Of a stretch of 22,616 nt of DNA, positions 9,445 to 19,123 are shown in pieces. Location: positions 1 to 22,616 of the forward strand of contig JASJQH010007057.1 in assembly GCA_040143965.1 (NCBI GenBank), read 5' to 3'. Position numbers and translations under genes: made by a program. Below the pieces are notes generated by a model, which had not been told where the DNA came from, searched no databases, and saw only the letters and a list, made by a program, of their open reading frames with translations. This stretch comes from Basidiobolus ranarum. Taxonomy: Eukaryota > Basidiobolomycota > Basidiobolomycetes > Basidiobolales. Position 1 is the stretch's first letter, and each line of letters opens with the position of its first letter.

Positions 9445-9452
9445 TATTTATA
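9445..9452 (-). promoter_or_regulatory. TATA box of 7TM receptor
   Basis: An exact TATAAATA on the minus strand, about 97 bases before the receptor ATG, leaving a leader of about 65-70 bases. Confidence 0.55.
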
Positions 9453-9459
9453 GCCATCT

Positions 9460-10164
9460 ATCGATTGTTTGGAGTTCTCCTTGAAGAGTCATTCAACAAG
9501 TGTTGGTTATCCATTATCTACTACACGTTAGGCACAATTAGTTGGATAGGTAAGCAAAGGTGATCTGTATATTAGTAGTGCATCATTTTCCCAATTCTAC
9601 AACAGATGCACCATTTCTTCAACCCTATTAGTTACAGCAGATGCATATTTCTTTTCAAGAGACTGTTTGGTATACCTTAAATATGTGTGTATACCAGCGA
9701 ATAACAGGAAGATACACGCATGTCGATTCCCTTCACAATAGTATCCTTGCGTATAGAATGGCGTGCAATGCTTAGAAACTGACCAGGTGGTATCGATGCT
9801 TCTGAAACGATGTCGGAGTTTATGAATCTCACTAAATACGAGTATCTACATGCTTTCATATGGTGATTGAAGCCAATAGAGAATAGGTGAATTTCAAGTC
9901 GAACTCTACAGTAAATTATTCATTTTAGATTAAGCTATATGCCAATGCTAGATGTGTTTCAACTTTAAAAGTTAAATATGGTTAAAAGTGTTTATATAAT
10001 AAAACGATATATACATATGAATTATTTATGCGAGGGTAAAATTCACTGCCGAGAAGTAAAAGATGTTACGGAAATTAATGACTGCAAGGTACTTCATTCT
10101 CAAAGAGCAGTAATGGCCCGCACGAACGCTGATTTGGAAAATGTATGAATTTGGGTACTTTTAA
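9460..10164. other. Intergenic, no gene seen
   Basis: About 700 bases between the receptor promoter and the next gene's stop. It holds a minus-strand open frame of 60 codons (9677-9859) without recognisable features and an A/T-rich patch near 9985-10020. Confidence 0.4.
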
Positions 10165-10797
10165 TCACCATACTTGATAGGAATTTCTAGAATAGCTTTT
10201 CGTATCAGTACTATTTTCTGCACTCAACTTAGCCTCGCTACGTCTCCACTCTCTTTCCTTAAAGTGTGGAAGATTCTCCATCGTTTCTGTTGAAGGTGTA
10301 ATGGTAGTTTCAACATCAGAACTCTGAAGAAGCTGAGTAGTAGAAGGAGTACGTCTAGGACTAAAAGAGTGACTTTCTCTGGACTTGGAGAAAGTGGTAG
10401 CAATTGCTGGTATAAATCTTGATAATCTTTGACCCATGTCTGGAGAAGCATATTCCTCAATTTCCATTTTCCTTTCTTTTTTGTAAGACGAGTAACGGTT
10501 TTTTTCCTCTTTGGATTCGTTTCTTTTATGGAAAAATAAATACCATATTGCCACTACTAAACTTATGAAGACAAGGCCACTAATGGTATATGTGGCTATC
10601 ATAAGAGGAGAAAGATGAGAGCTTTTAGTCTCTGAATAGAGCGGGTCGTTTAATATTGGTACGCTGGTAGGTCTTTCAATAGCGATTGAAGCCTTAGCTG
10701 AATCTGGTATGAGAGACGTACGTTCGTTAGTCTTCTGGCATAGCACACTTTGAGTAAAGGACCAGCCTGCAACGAGAGTCAAGGTAGAAAAATTCAT
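10165..10797 (-). CDS. Small single-pass type I membrane protein, unknown
   Basis: A single frame of 210 aa from ATG 10797. Residues 1-20 look like a signal peptide (hydrophobic core with cleavage near VLC|Q). A short outer segment (about 21-63) is polar and has no cysteine cluster. One strong membrane helix spans about 64-89, ending YLFFHKR, with basic residues on the cytoplasmic side as expected for type I topology. The inner part (90-210) is charged and Ser/Thr-rich, with RRTPST and KSRESHSFSPRR stretches that could be phosphorylated. The layout recalls fungal wall or stress sensors such as Mid2 and Wsc, but the outer part is too short and lacks a WSC domain, so that is only an analogy. 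No family recognised. The same-strand neighbours are a serpin upstream and a 7TM receptor downstream. Confidence 0.7.
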   Translation of the reverse strand: MNFSTLTLVAGWSFTQSVLCQKTNERTSLIPDSAKASIAIERPTSVPILNDPLYSETKSSHLSPLMIATYTISGLVFISLVVAIWYLFFHKRNESKEEKNRYSSYKKERKMEIEEYASPDMGQRLSRFIPAIATTFSKSRESHSFSPRRTPSTTQLLQSSDVETTITPSTETMENLPHFKEREWRRSEAKLSAENSTDTKSYSRNSYQVW

Positions 10798-11064
10798 ATT
10801 GGAAAGGAATAATCTCTAATGCTTTACTAACTAAAGAGAACTGCTGAGGTCGATATTAGTTTGGGGATGGTTGAATTAGTATACCCAACGAATAAGGTTA
10901 TAACCATTGTGATTTTCCTTAATAATTAGTAAATTTAGGTTTTGAGAGTTTAATTCGAATTCAAAATTTAGATCACAGACAATGAAAATCAATCACATGC
11001 TTAGTGACATGGATAATCTCAAGATACAGTTTAAATGATGTTGAAGTCAAGCGAAGAGGGAAAT

Positions 11065-12338
11065 TTATGAAGAAGGGGTTTGAATGTAGCTCATGAATAA
11101 TGGAATACCGCGGTTAGTGCTAATGATAAAATAAAAGGGTCTGTTACATTCAAAGTGAAATGGAGGTCCCAGAATCATAACGGATCTGGTAAGGATAATT
11201 GCTGTAGCTGCACTTGCTTTAGACCCGGCCTACACAATATTGTTAGAAAAATTAAAGATACGTCAAATAAAGAATGCATAACGAAGACCAACTAGCCTAC
11301 CTCCTCTACTTCGATTCTACATTTATGTAGAACACCGTCGACAGCTAATGGTTCTTCTGTCATTTCACTCAACTTCGCTTGGCCAGCGTCGAACACTTTC
11401 TTGATACCCATATTTTTGAATGCTTTACTAAGCTCCACTTGTCTTTCTACATCAAACTTTGGTAAGATAACAGTTCCAGGAGACTTCATTTTTCTTTCCA
11501 AAAATACACGCTTCCATTCCTCTGGGTTCATTATTTCATTAGCTTTTTCAAAGTCGAGGACTTCTTTGGGTAGCACGATCGTAGCCATGAAGCGATAGTC
11601 TTTATAGGGTATATTCAGAACTTGGTAGTTCTCCCTTTCGCAGTACGCCCATGTTTTGCCTTCAATATGCATCATTGAGGCATCAATTTGCTTGCCCGAA
11701 GGTGTGGAAAATGACGAGATGATGGTATCTTCTGGATTGAAGGGGAAGAGCCAACGACCATGAAAGTAAACGGAGTTAATAAGCATGATAGTATCATTGG
11801 GAAAGGGTTGTTCATCGGAGAAGAAGTTTTTCAAATGTCCTTTAGTTTTCTCTTCAATCCAAGTGTTGACTCTTTTACCATTCTCAGGCGAGGGAAATGC
11901 TTCGGCGGTAAACAGTTCTTTCACTTGTGCGGTATAAGTTTGGCGTATTTTATCTCCCCAAACTGAGTTTGCCACTTCGAAATCAGCTAACCTATCTTTG
12001 GACAAATTAATACTTCCGTCTCTGTTTAATAGCTCGTTCAAGAGGGCTTGTACAGCATTATTCACATCGTCCAGACACTGAGTGGAATTTTTCTCGAGAA
12101 GATCAAATTTGAAGGCATTGAGGATTTCCTTTCTACTTTCAGCCTCTTGTGAGGTACCGTTTACTAATAAAAGTAAGGCGAATAGGACCGATGTTGGAGA
12201 GAACAGAACATTGGCTTCTTTTGAAGGGTCCAAAGAGTTCACTAAGCTTTCGGAAATACTTTGTATAGCTTTGAATAGAATCTCCTCTTGGCTCTCGAGC
12301 TCGATGAAACAGGGACTGTCTTGTTCATTTGCAAACAT
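11065..12338 (-). CDS. Serpin (serine/cysteine protease inhibitor-like)
   Basis: Exons 12338-11301 and 11229-11065 are joined across a 71-base GT-AG intron into 400 aa, the normal serpin length. Family landmarks appear in order: NVLFSPTSVLFALLLLVNG, ANSVWGDK, VNTWIEEKTKGHLKNFF, LINSVYFHGRW, VILPKFDVERQVELSKAFKNMG, and the hinge EEAGSKASAATA (345-356) encoded across the splice. NRPF (375-378) and FIISTNRGIPLFMSYI close the fold. The small-residue hinge is what inhibitory serpins need for loop insertion, so this one is probably inhibitory. Counting 16 residues from Glu346 puts P1 at Ser362, with Arg361 beside it; counting back from NRPF places P1 four residues later, so the loop appears long and P1 is uncertain. 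No signal peptide is visible, suggesting a cytosolic or non-classically exported product, unless an upstream exon was missed. Reading straight on without the splice would end five codons into the intron, just after the hinge glutamates. Confidence 0.92.
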
Positions 12339-13516
12339 TCTATTATAGTGAAGTTTCTGATACGTGCAGTACTTTAAGATCGAATAAAATTGGTGACGTT
12401 GTCAAGAACATTTCGATTGGAAGAGGGAAATCAGTATGAGTTGAGTATATAAGCAGTAGAATTTTTATGTGACTTTTTTTATTGCAGCTCGCATCCAACT
12501 TCACATCTATTTGAGATTAAAATATCCCCCAATGACCCTTGTCTGAACGCTTAACTGAACTGGTTGTTTCTGCCCATACCTGACCAACACCCGACCAATA
12601 CCAGTTAGTTTATTTAATAAATTCACGTCTCTTCATCTCTTCTCCTGACGAGTCTCAAATATACTACTATATATAGCTAAATGCCATAAATCTAACACTA
12701 GTGCGAAACCAAGTTATGATTGTTGTTTAGCGACATAAGGAGTTTTCTTTGCTTACAAGTCACCAATAATGACCATTACTCCATGGCTTAGACCTAACCT
12801 GAGCCAAACTGAAGGGAACGCAAGCAAAAGGCCTCTTTATATCATGCAAGCTGTGACAGTAAGCAGTACTTGTTGAAGATTCCGGAAAGGCGATGAATCG
12901 TCTCCACACTCTACCACATGGTTCTCCTGAATTTAGGAGTCCAATTACGTGGGAAAAAAGGTTTTTTTATCCTTTACATGAGGCAGCCCTAGCATGGATA
13001 ATTTCCTTCTGAAGCAACATCGGCTCTTTCACGAAATAGAGGCGTGATATTTGTTGGGCTGCATTACAGTGTATAATGTACCGACGATCGGGCCATTATT
13101 ACTTGTACTCCTTATCACTCCCCTTTGATCGAAAAAATCCAAAATGTATTATGTTTTGGGCTTAGAGCCAATCGCAAAGCCGTATCCATCCTTAATACTC
13201 TACCCTAGGGTAAATGAGTGAAACCACGCCCGGTTTGCTTTGTATGGTGAAGGTGTGCGTGAACCGGTATTTTCTCTTGCACTGTATTTCATGATCGAAT
13301 CTGGATCTCGTGTTTCCTAGATGTGTGGCTTGCCTATATTAATTATATACTAAAGGATGATTTCGGTAAAAATCTCACTATGCCTCAAGTCGTGCTTTTG
13401 GTATCCCCTTTCCCCATATATTTAACTTAGGGGACCCATTCCTTAAAACTTACCATTTGTTCTCTGCGACAAAAACCAAAGGATTGTCGCCTTCACTTTT
13501 ATCAAACTACAGGTTT
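12339..13516. other. Divergent intergenic region
   Basis: About 1.2 kb between the serpin start (-) and the nucleotidyltransferase start (+), so it should contain both promoters. A TATATAA-like run lies near 12445-12451 and another A/T run near 13417-13427. Short open frames exist, such as 12893-13012 (39 aa), but none has recognisable features. Confidence 0.4.
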
Positions 13517-15648
13517 ATGACCAAGCTTTGCGAAATGAACTCTTCTCATTCTTATCAACCAGCCAACCAAGAACTTGGTCAAACTACTAAAGAGTCCACT
13601 GACGCTTTCAGCAAGAATGACAGTGATAGCGATAGCTCAGCTAGCACAAGTAGCATAAGCACAGTTAACAGTAATGCCGTTTTTGACAATGTAAATGCCT
13701 TTCGTTACAACAACGGTTTCTCTCACGGGAATATGGGCTACAAGCCTAAAAAGTCTTACCAATACACACCCGGTAAACAAGATCACCACAAGTTCCAAAG
13801 ATTCTATAACAAAAGTCCTAGGACTGCAAAACTATCTGTAAAATCCGAGGAATATTTGACGTCGAGCATGATATCTCTATACCAGGTTGGTTTTAAACTT
13901 CTCACTTGATAAGGATACTTGAATAAGCAAAAATGAGAAACACCCGAACTTACTTGTATACTTTTCTAGTCATTACTCCCTACCCCTGAAGACGGTCAAA
14001 GACGAGCTGCTTTGATAGATAAACTTCAAAAAATGCTGGAACAAGAGTGGCCTGAGAAATATATCAAAGTTCATATGTTTGGGTAAGCCTTGAACATCAT
14101 TCTCCCGGCTTTTTCACTCTAGAGTATGCTAATTTACATTGGTTCAAGTTCTTCTGCAAATAGTCTCTCAACTCTAACGAGTGATGTGGATATATGCATC
14201 GTTACCGATCACGAAGAACTGCGCAATGTTTATACTCTTGCTAATTGCATGCGTAAAAGTAAGTTTCTTTTAGTGAAGTATTCTTCTCAATTCCATACTA
14301 ATGTAAAACTGACCAAATAGATGGAATGCAGAATATATATTGCATAGCAGGTGCTAAAGTTCCTATTGTAAGAATGTGGGATCCAGAGCTGTAAGTTTCT
14401 AATTTCTTCATTTCACCGCATGAGGGTCGATAAAGTAACATTTCAAATGAATCTTGAAGGAGACTAGCATGCGATATGAATGTTAACAACCCCATAGCTT
14501 TACGAAACACCGAGTTAGTAAAGGCGTATGTGGCCTTAGATCCTCGAGTCCGGCCACTCATAATGATCATCAAACGTTGGACTAAACGCAGAGTATTGAA
14601 CGATGCTGGTAAGTAAATCGCATTGATATTAGCCATGACATGGGTTACTGATATGTGACTTAGGTGTCGGAGGAACCCTCTCAACCTATACCTGGGTGAA
14701 CATTATCGTAAATTTCCTTCAGATGAGATCACCACCAATCCTTCCTGTCTTACATCGCATGCCAGACAAATCTTCCTCCGAATCCTGCATAATTAATGGT
14801 GTTGATACCACGTTCAACGAGGATGTAGCCTCTTTGAAGGATTTTGGAAGCGCTAACAAAGAGACACTTGGGGAATTGTTGTTTTCCTTTTTCAAATTGT
14901 AAGCCCCATTTGATTCCTACATAGCTTTCTCCAGTCATTAATAGAAGGTTTTTTTAGGTTTGCCCATGAGTTCAATTACGGTCGTCACGTAATTAGCGTG
15001 AGAAATGGATGCTACTTATTTAAAGCAGAGAAAGGATGGCATTTCGGTAGAAATTTTAGAGCCTTTTGTATAGAAGAACCATTCAACCCGGATCGTAACT
15101 TAGGGAACAGTGCTGATGAATGTAGTATAGAAGGAATTCGCCAGGAATTCAAGAGAGCTTTCGATATCCTTCTTGAGAGGAGAGATTTGAATCTTATGTG
15201 TCAGCGATACAGTGTTCCACCGAAAAATCATAGTTTTGATTATTCAAAGTGTAAAAGTGAACAAGCACAAGCAAAGATCATGAATAATCCAGGGAAATGG
15301 TCTTGGTCATACCCTCCCAATTTACAAGTCTCAAATACTCATTCTAGAACTCATGAAACAAATACTCACTCAGAGCGACATAGACATGAGAATCATGACA
15401 AATCACAGCCCCCTCCTCTCAAACCCGCACCTTTTTATCATGGTCAATATAATCTCTCCTGGGATCCCAGCAGAGTGAGCAACGCAGCATCCAGCCACGA
15501 AGAGGTGGTAGGGAGTCAAGTGCTTGTAGTAGAAACACTGCAGACCCCGAACCCAACGAATTTCACTCACAACAACAAACAACCTTTTATCACCCACTCT
15601 ATGATCAAGCCAAGATCTGATCTACCAGCTGTGGGTGCGGCTCATTGA
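13517..15648 (+). CDS. Cid1-type non-canonical poly(A)/poly(U) polymerase
   Basis: Exons 13517-13885, 13970-14082, 14149-14258, 14321-14390, 14460-14608, 14664-14898 and 14958-15648 join to 578 aa. A Ser/Asn-rich head (1-115) precedes the catalytic nucleotidyltransferase core: FGSSANSL (about 160-167), TSDVDICIV with Asp173 and Asp175, and ACDMNVNN with the third metal-binding Asp226. GGTLSTYTWVNIIVNFLQ and a PAP-associated region (about 328-385, including FGSANKETLGELLFSFF and NYGRHVISVRNG) follow. The rest (about 410-578) is disordered and rich in His, Asn and Pro. The three aspartates and the GS motif are intact, so it should add nucleotides to RNA 3' ends, acting on mRNA or small RNAs; A versus U preference cannot be read safely. 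Start choice: ATG 13517 is the first ATG in the open frame, 13535 the second. The third exon uses an AAG acceptor, chosen because it restores FGSSAN. Confidence 0.9.
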
Positions 15649-15891
15649 ATGTCTTTGATCAAGATCCAGAGCGGACTTCCAAAAAAATCATAAAATAATC
15701 TATATACACACACACCTATAGAGAGCTAATTGACAATGATGTCATTCTTTACCTAGATTTGTCCGTGGCATCCCCTTTCTTCATGTATTTACTCGTAATC
15801 CGTATTTTGTTCATACATCTATTTTACATACCTGACTTCCCTTCAAACAGATCTGTACCTGAATATACTTTACCTATCTTGATGAGCTATT

Positions 15892-15924
15892 TTTATAGAT
15901 GCTTTATAGATGCTTTATAGATGC
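15892..15924 (+). repeat. Tandem repeat, 3 x 11 bases (TTTATAGATGC)
   Basis: Three perfect head-to-tail copies of an 11-base unit, in the 3' flank of the nucleotidyltransferase gene. Confidence 0.85.
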
Positions 15925-15950
15925 TTTGAAACAAACATAAAACCCATTTG

Positions 15951-15983
15951 ATGAATTAGCCGTGAATCAGCCGTGAATTAGCC
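15951..15983 (+). repeat. Tandem repeat, 3 x 11 bases (RTGAATYAGCC)
   Basis: Three copies of a different 11-base unit with single-base differences in the first and second copies, 26 bases after the preceding array and of the same unit length. Confidence 0.8.
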
Positions 15984-16163
15984 GGTTTCCTTTCTTGATG
16001 CCCCAGAAATAGTTGGAAAATCCAAGAAAATCATTGATCTCCTGCAGGAGTTGTTCAAGCGAGTCAATTTATCGAAATCATTGATATATGAATGATGTTG
16101 GAGGAAGGGTGAAAAATATGAAAATTCTATGAAGTAGCAAATTCTTATCAATAAATATGTGCC

Positions 16164-18382
16164 TCATTTAAGCTCAAGAAACCCATCTTTAGTAGTAGCC
16201 ACTTTTTTGACTATCGTACTAATTAGTTGTTTGTTTCTGGAATCTGCCTTCAACTTCTTTTTGACCTTTGTAATGAGATCCTTCGTAGAAAGCCTGTTGT
16301 TTCTTATTAATTCGGTGATTTCGGCCTCGGTAATTAAATTGGAATCTGAAATGTAGAAGCCAAAATTACTATTAATATTTCTAAAAAGACTGAGTATGAA
16401 TATACATACCTGAACCACCGTTGTGAGTAACAGCAACTGATTTCTAAGTGAACCCAAGAGTTAGAATTACTGAATAAATTGACTCCAAGAGAGTCATTGA
16501 ATACCTTTTCGCTTTCGTCAGATTCCTCCTTTCTTTTCTTAGCTTCGGCAAGACGAGCAGTCGCGTTTGCCTTGCCAACTGCTGGACGGACCACTTTCGA
16601 AGCCGCCCCGTTTTTTGGTGTGAAAATGCCGCTTGGTTTAGATGGCTTCGGAGGTGGGACTCCCTTCTTTAATAGATTTGCTGGGAGTGGTTTCTTAACC
16701 GGTGGGACCGGAGTGGGTGAATTTTCAGGAGCTTTGCCTTTCTTGTCATCCGAGGACTCTTTGTTCTCCTTGTTTTCTTCAACCTCCTCTTCCTCTTCTT
16801 CCTCCTAAAGTGAACCTATTCGTTATCGTGTCTTCAAAGACATCATACAATCAGAAAATCACTCACACTTAGATATGGATTTTCATTATCATCAGAGTCA
16901 TAGGCAGCATTCTTTTCTAGAGTACGGAGGGCCTTTTTAAGATCCTGAAGGAGTCATGCATCATAAATATTAACCATATGACAGAATCGGGTTAACCTGT
17001 AAATAGCTAAATACCTTGCCAGCAGCTGATAACTCTTCCGCGTCTTCTTCCTCCTCCTCTTCATCCTCACTAGCAACAACAGCTTTTGCCTTTTGTCTGG
17101 ATTGCTGTGAATGAAATAATGGTCAGTATTGCTCCTTACTCATAGTCTATGAAGATGATATACTTCGTTTTCTTTGGTTTCCTCTTGATCACCATCAAGC
17201 TCGGGAGGAGCTTCTTCGTCATCTTGAAACTCTTCATCGAAATCCATTTCGTCGATATCACCATGCTATGAAAATGCAAATTAGAGCCCGCTTCTCTCAT
17301 ACTTGGTCCAAGTGCTGAATAAAAAGAAAAGATAACAACCTTACTAGCTCCACCGCCACCACCACGCTTCTTTTTACCATCATCATCATCTTCCTCGAAG
17401 AATCTAATACCAAATACGATGTCAATATCCATTTAGTGCGTAACGATTCAAGGAAAGCAATGGGTTTACTGGTTGTCATCATGATCTACGAGTTTAAGTT
17501 TTTTCCCACTTTTTGGTTCCTCATCCTCCCCACCCTCACCATCAAGTTTAGATACCAAACGTTTTCTCATCATCCAACGATCACTATCTTTTTTTTGCGC
17601 CCTGATAAGCTAGAAGAAATAAACAAGGATCGACCAACTCAGATGTCAGCGACTTGTACAGCGAATAGGTTAAATTAACTAATTCAATACTTGTTCTTCA
17701 GCTTCTTCAATTGTCAGTGTAGCGTATGTAAGTTTTTGATTAAACTTGTACCATTTATGAGCGGGAACCACCTGGAATCCCTCATCCTATGGATAAACAT
17801 CCCCATATCAATCGAATATTTTACTTTGAAGTAGATATTAACTAGATAACTCACGGTGCAAATGAAAAGATAATAATTAGATTGTTGACCACCTTCTAGT
17901 ACACCACTCCAATGATTCGTATGATCGGTATCTTCTAATACCCAAGGTTTTGCCTCTTGTTCTTTAATTTTTCTACTTAGTTCGTCAGTTGGGAATACTT
18001 GTTTGGTACGTTTCTTGAAAAGCATTTGCTTATTTCTTGAAGCGTTACCATAAGGTGCGATGATGGTTGGGTCAGCACTAGATACACCTGGAGCCCCTGG
18101 AGTAGTATTGGGGTTAGAGTTGGAGGTGGTGTTAGTGTTGGAGTTATAACCACCACCGTTTGGTCCAGATGTTCCTTCACCGGTACCATCTTCCATAGTT
18201 AACGTATGGACTTCTTCTTTGACTTTTTTACGTACTAATTTTATAGGTTGGTTAAATTCCCCTAGTTTAACTGGCTTTGAACCGTGAAACTTGAGAATAT
18301 TATATACACTTTTTCTGGAACCTGAAACCAACCGATGTTCAGTGAAGTCTTTTCTTTGACTTATACCTTGGGTATTGGACAT
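16164..18382 (-). CDS. TFG1: TFIIF alpha subunit (RAP74/Tfg1)
   Basis: Minus-strand exons 18382-17855, 17786-17691, 17609-17470, 17403-17340, 17265-17164, 17104-17015, 16944-16867, 16804-16505, 16443-16410 and 16345-16164 join in phase to 537 aa, near human RAP74 (517). The N-terminal part (about 1-230) is the TFIIF-beta dimerisation region: YNILKFHG, KPWVLEDTDHTNHWSGVLEGGQQSNYYLF, then WYKFNQKLTYATLTIEEAEEQ and DRWMMRKRL. A Gly/Asn/Thr-rich insert interrupts it at about 70-108. The middle (about 250-470) is charged and disordered, with Glu/Asp runs (eight Glu at 367-374), a Gly run and a Pro/Lys-rich block. Residues 478-537 form the C-terminal winged helix (ITEAEITELIRNNRLSTKDLITKVK), which in other species binds the Fcp1 phosphatase and TFIIB. 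It acts in the nucleus with RNA polymerase II in initiation and elongation. The exon 4 donor (GTTGTT) is weak but is the only one keeping phase. Confidence 0.9.
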
Positions 18383-19123
18383 AATTATGAGGGGAAGTAT
18401 ATGTGCGTGTGTGTATGTGTATGTGTATGGATGAGTAGAGAAATATTGTGCTAATAAATGGTTCTCCTAGTTGTAGTTATCTTCTCCTTTTTGAAAGAAA
18501 AGTCACAAACAGTTTCGAATAAATGAATGGATTATTTATATGGTTCGAATTCCATGACGACGTCTAATTTATATCGTAATCCTCTTCTAATCTCATGATT
18601 ATTGGTGGATTTTAAGTGAGAGGGGAAGAGGGGTGGCTGAAAGTGGGGTATAGAATTTGGGACACGTTCTATAGTATGGATTGTTGGCTTGGATATTACC
18701 TGTATCTCTTTTACAATCGATAATAAAATAATCATAGTAGGTTCATTGATTACAATGATTCATCGTTTGATACAATGGATGGTAGTCAAAGGTAAAAAAA
18801 TCCTAAATTGCTTTATAATGATCGAACAGGGCTTGGATGTATAGTTTACTTAAAGGTCTCCAAGTGTAATATAACATAATTTCTCTGTCAAAGGGAAAGA
18901 ATATAGATGGGGGGAGAGGACATACAAATGTTTCGTAAGTAATATTATATAATAAATGTATAACAGAGATGGTGATGTGAGCGAAATGTGAACCTGTTTC
19001 TAATTAAGATAGTTCACTTTTAGCTTGGAATAATAAAAGTGAATGCTACGAATTATCCGTTGCGTTGTTTGTGAAGGACAAAAAGATTAACTATTGATAA
19101 ATGCACTAAATTACGACTACGGA
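18383..19123. other. Intergenic between two minus-strand genes
   Basis: About 740 bases holding the TFIIF alpha promoter and the 3' flank of the PH-domain gene. A TG/TA-rich microsatellite lies just before the TFIIF alpha start. A 67-codon minus-strand frame (18532-18735) has no recognisable features. Confidence 0.4.
18402..18429. repeat. TG-rich microsatellite
   Basis: A run of about 28 bases of alternating TG with GTGTAT units, 20 bases upstream of the TFIIF alpha ATG, so on the transcript strand it is an AC-rich leader or promoter element. Confidence 0.6.

Larger units (their letters stand above)
15649..16163. other. Convergent 3' region with two short tandem arrays
   Basis: About 515 bases between two convergent stop codons, without coding potential. 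It has a CA-rich tract near 15704-15715 and two adjacent arrays of 11-base units listed separately. Confidence 0.5.

Noticed and set aside
9677-9859. 60-aa minus-strand frame
   Set aside because: No recognisable feature, and the length is expected by chance.
12082-12348. 88-aa frame on the + strand
   Set aside because: Antisense of the serpin N-terminal coding region, which has strong family support on the other strand.
12893-13012. 39-aa frame in the divergent promoter region
   Set aside because: Somewhat protein-like, but too short and without splice partners or recognisable motifs.
16479-16808. Ser/Phe/Gly-rich 109-aa frame on the + strand
   Set aside because: Exact antisense of TFIIF alpha exon 8; the Ser run is the reverse of its poly-Glu codons.
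17436-17678. 80-aa hydrophobic frame on the + strand
   Set aside because: Antisense of TFIIF alpha exon 3 and its neighbouring intron.
18532-18735. 67-aa minus-strand frame upstream of TFIIF alpha
   Set aside because: No domain, and an internal donor site leads nowhere in frame; likely chance.
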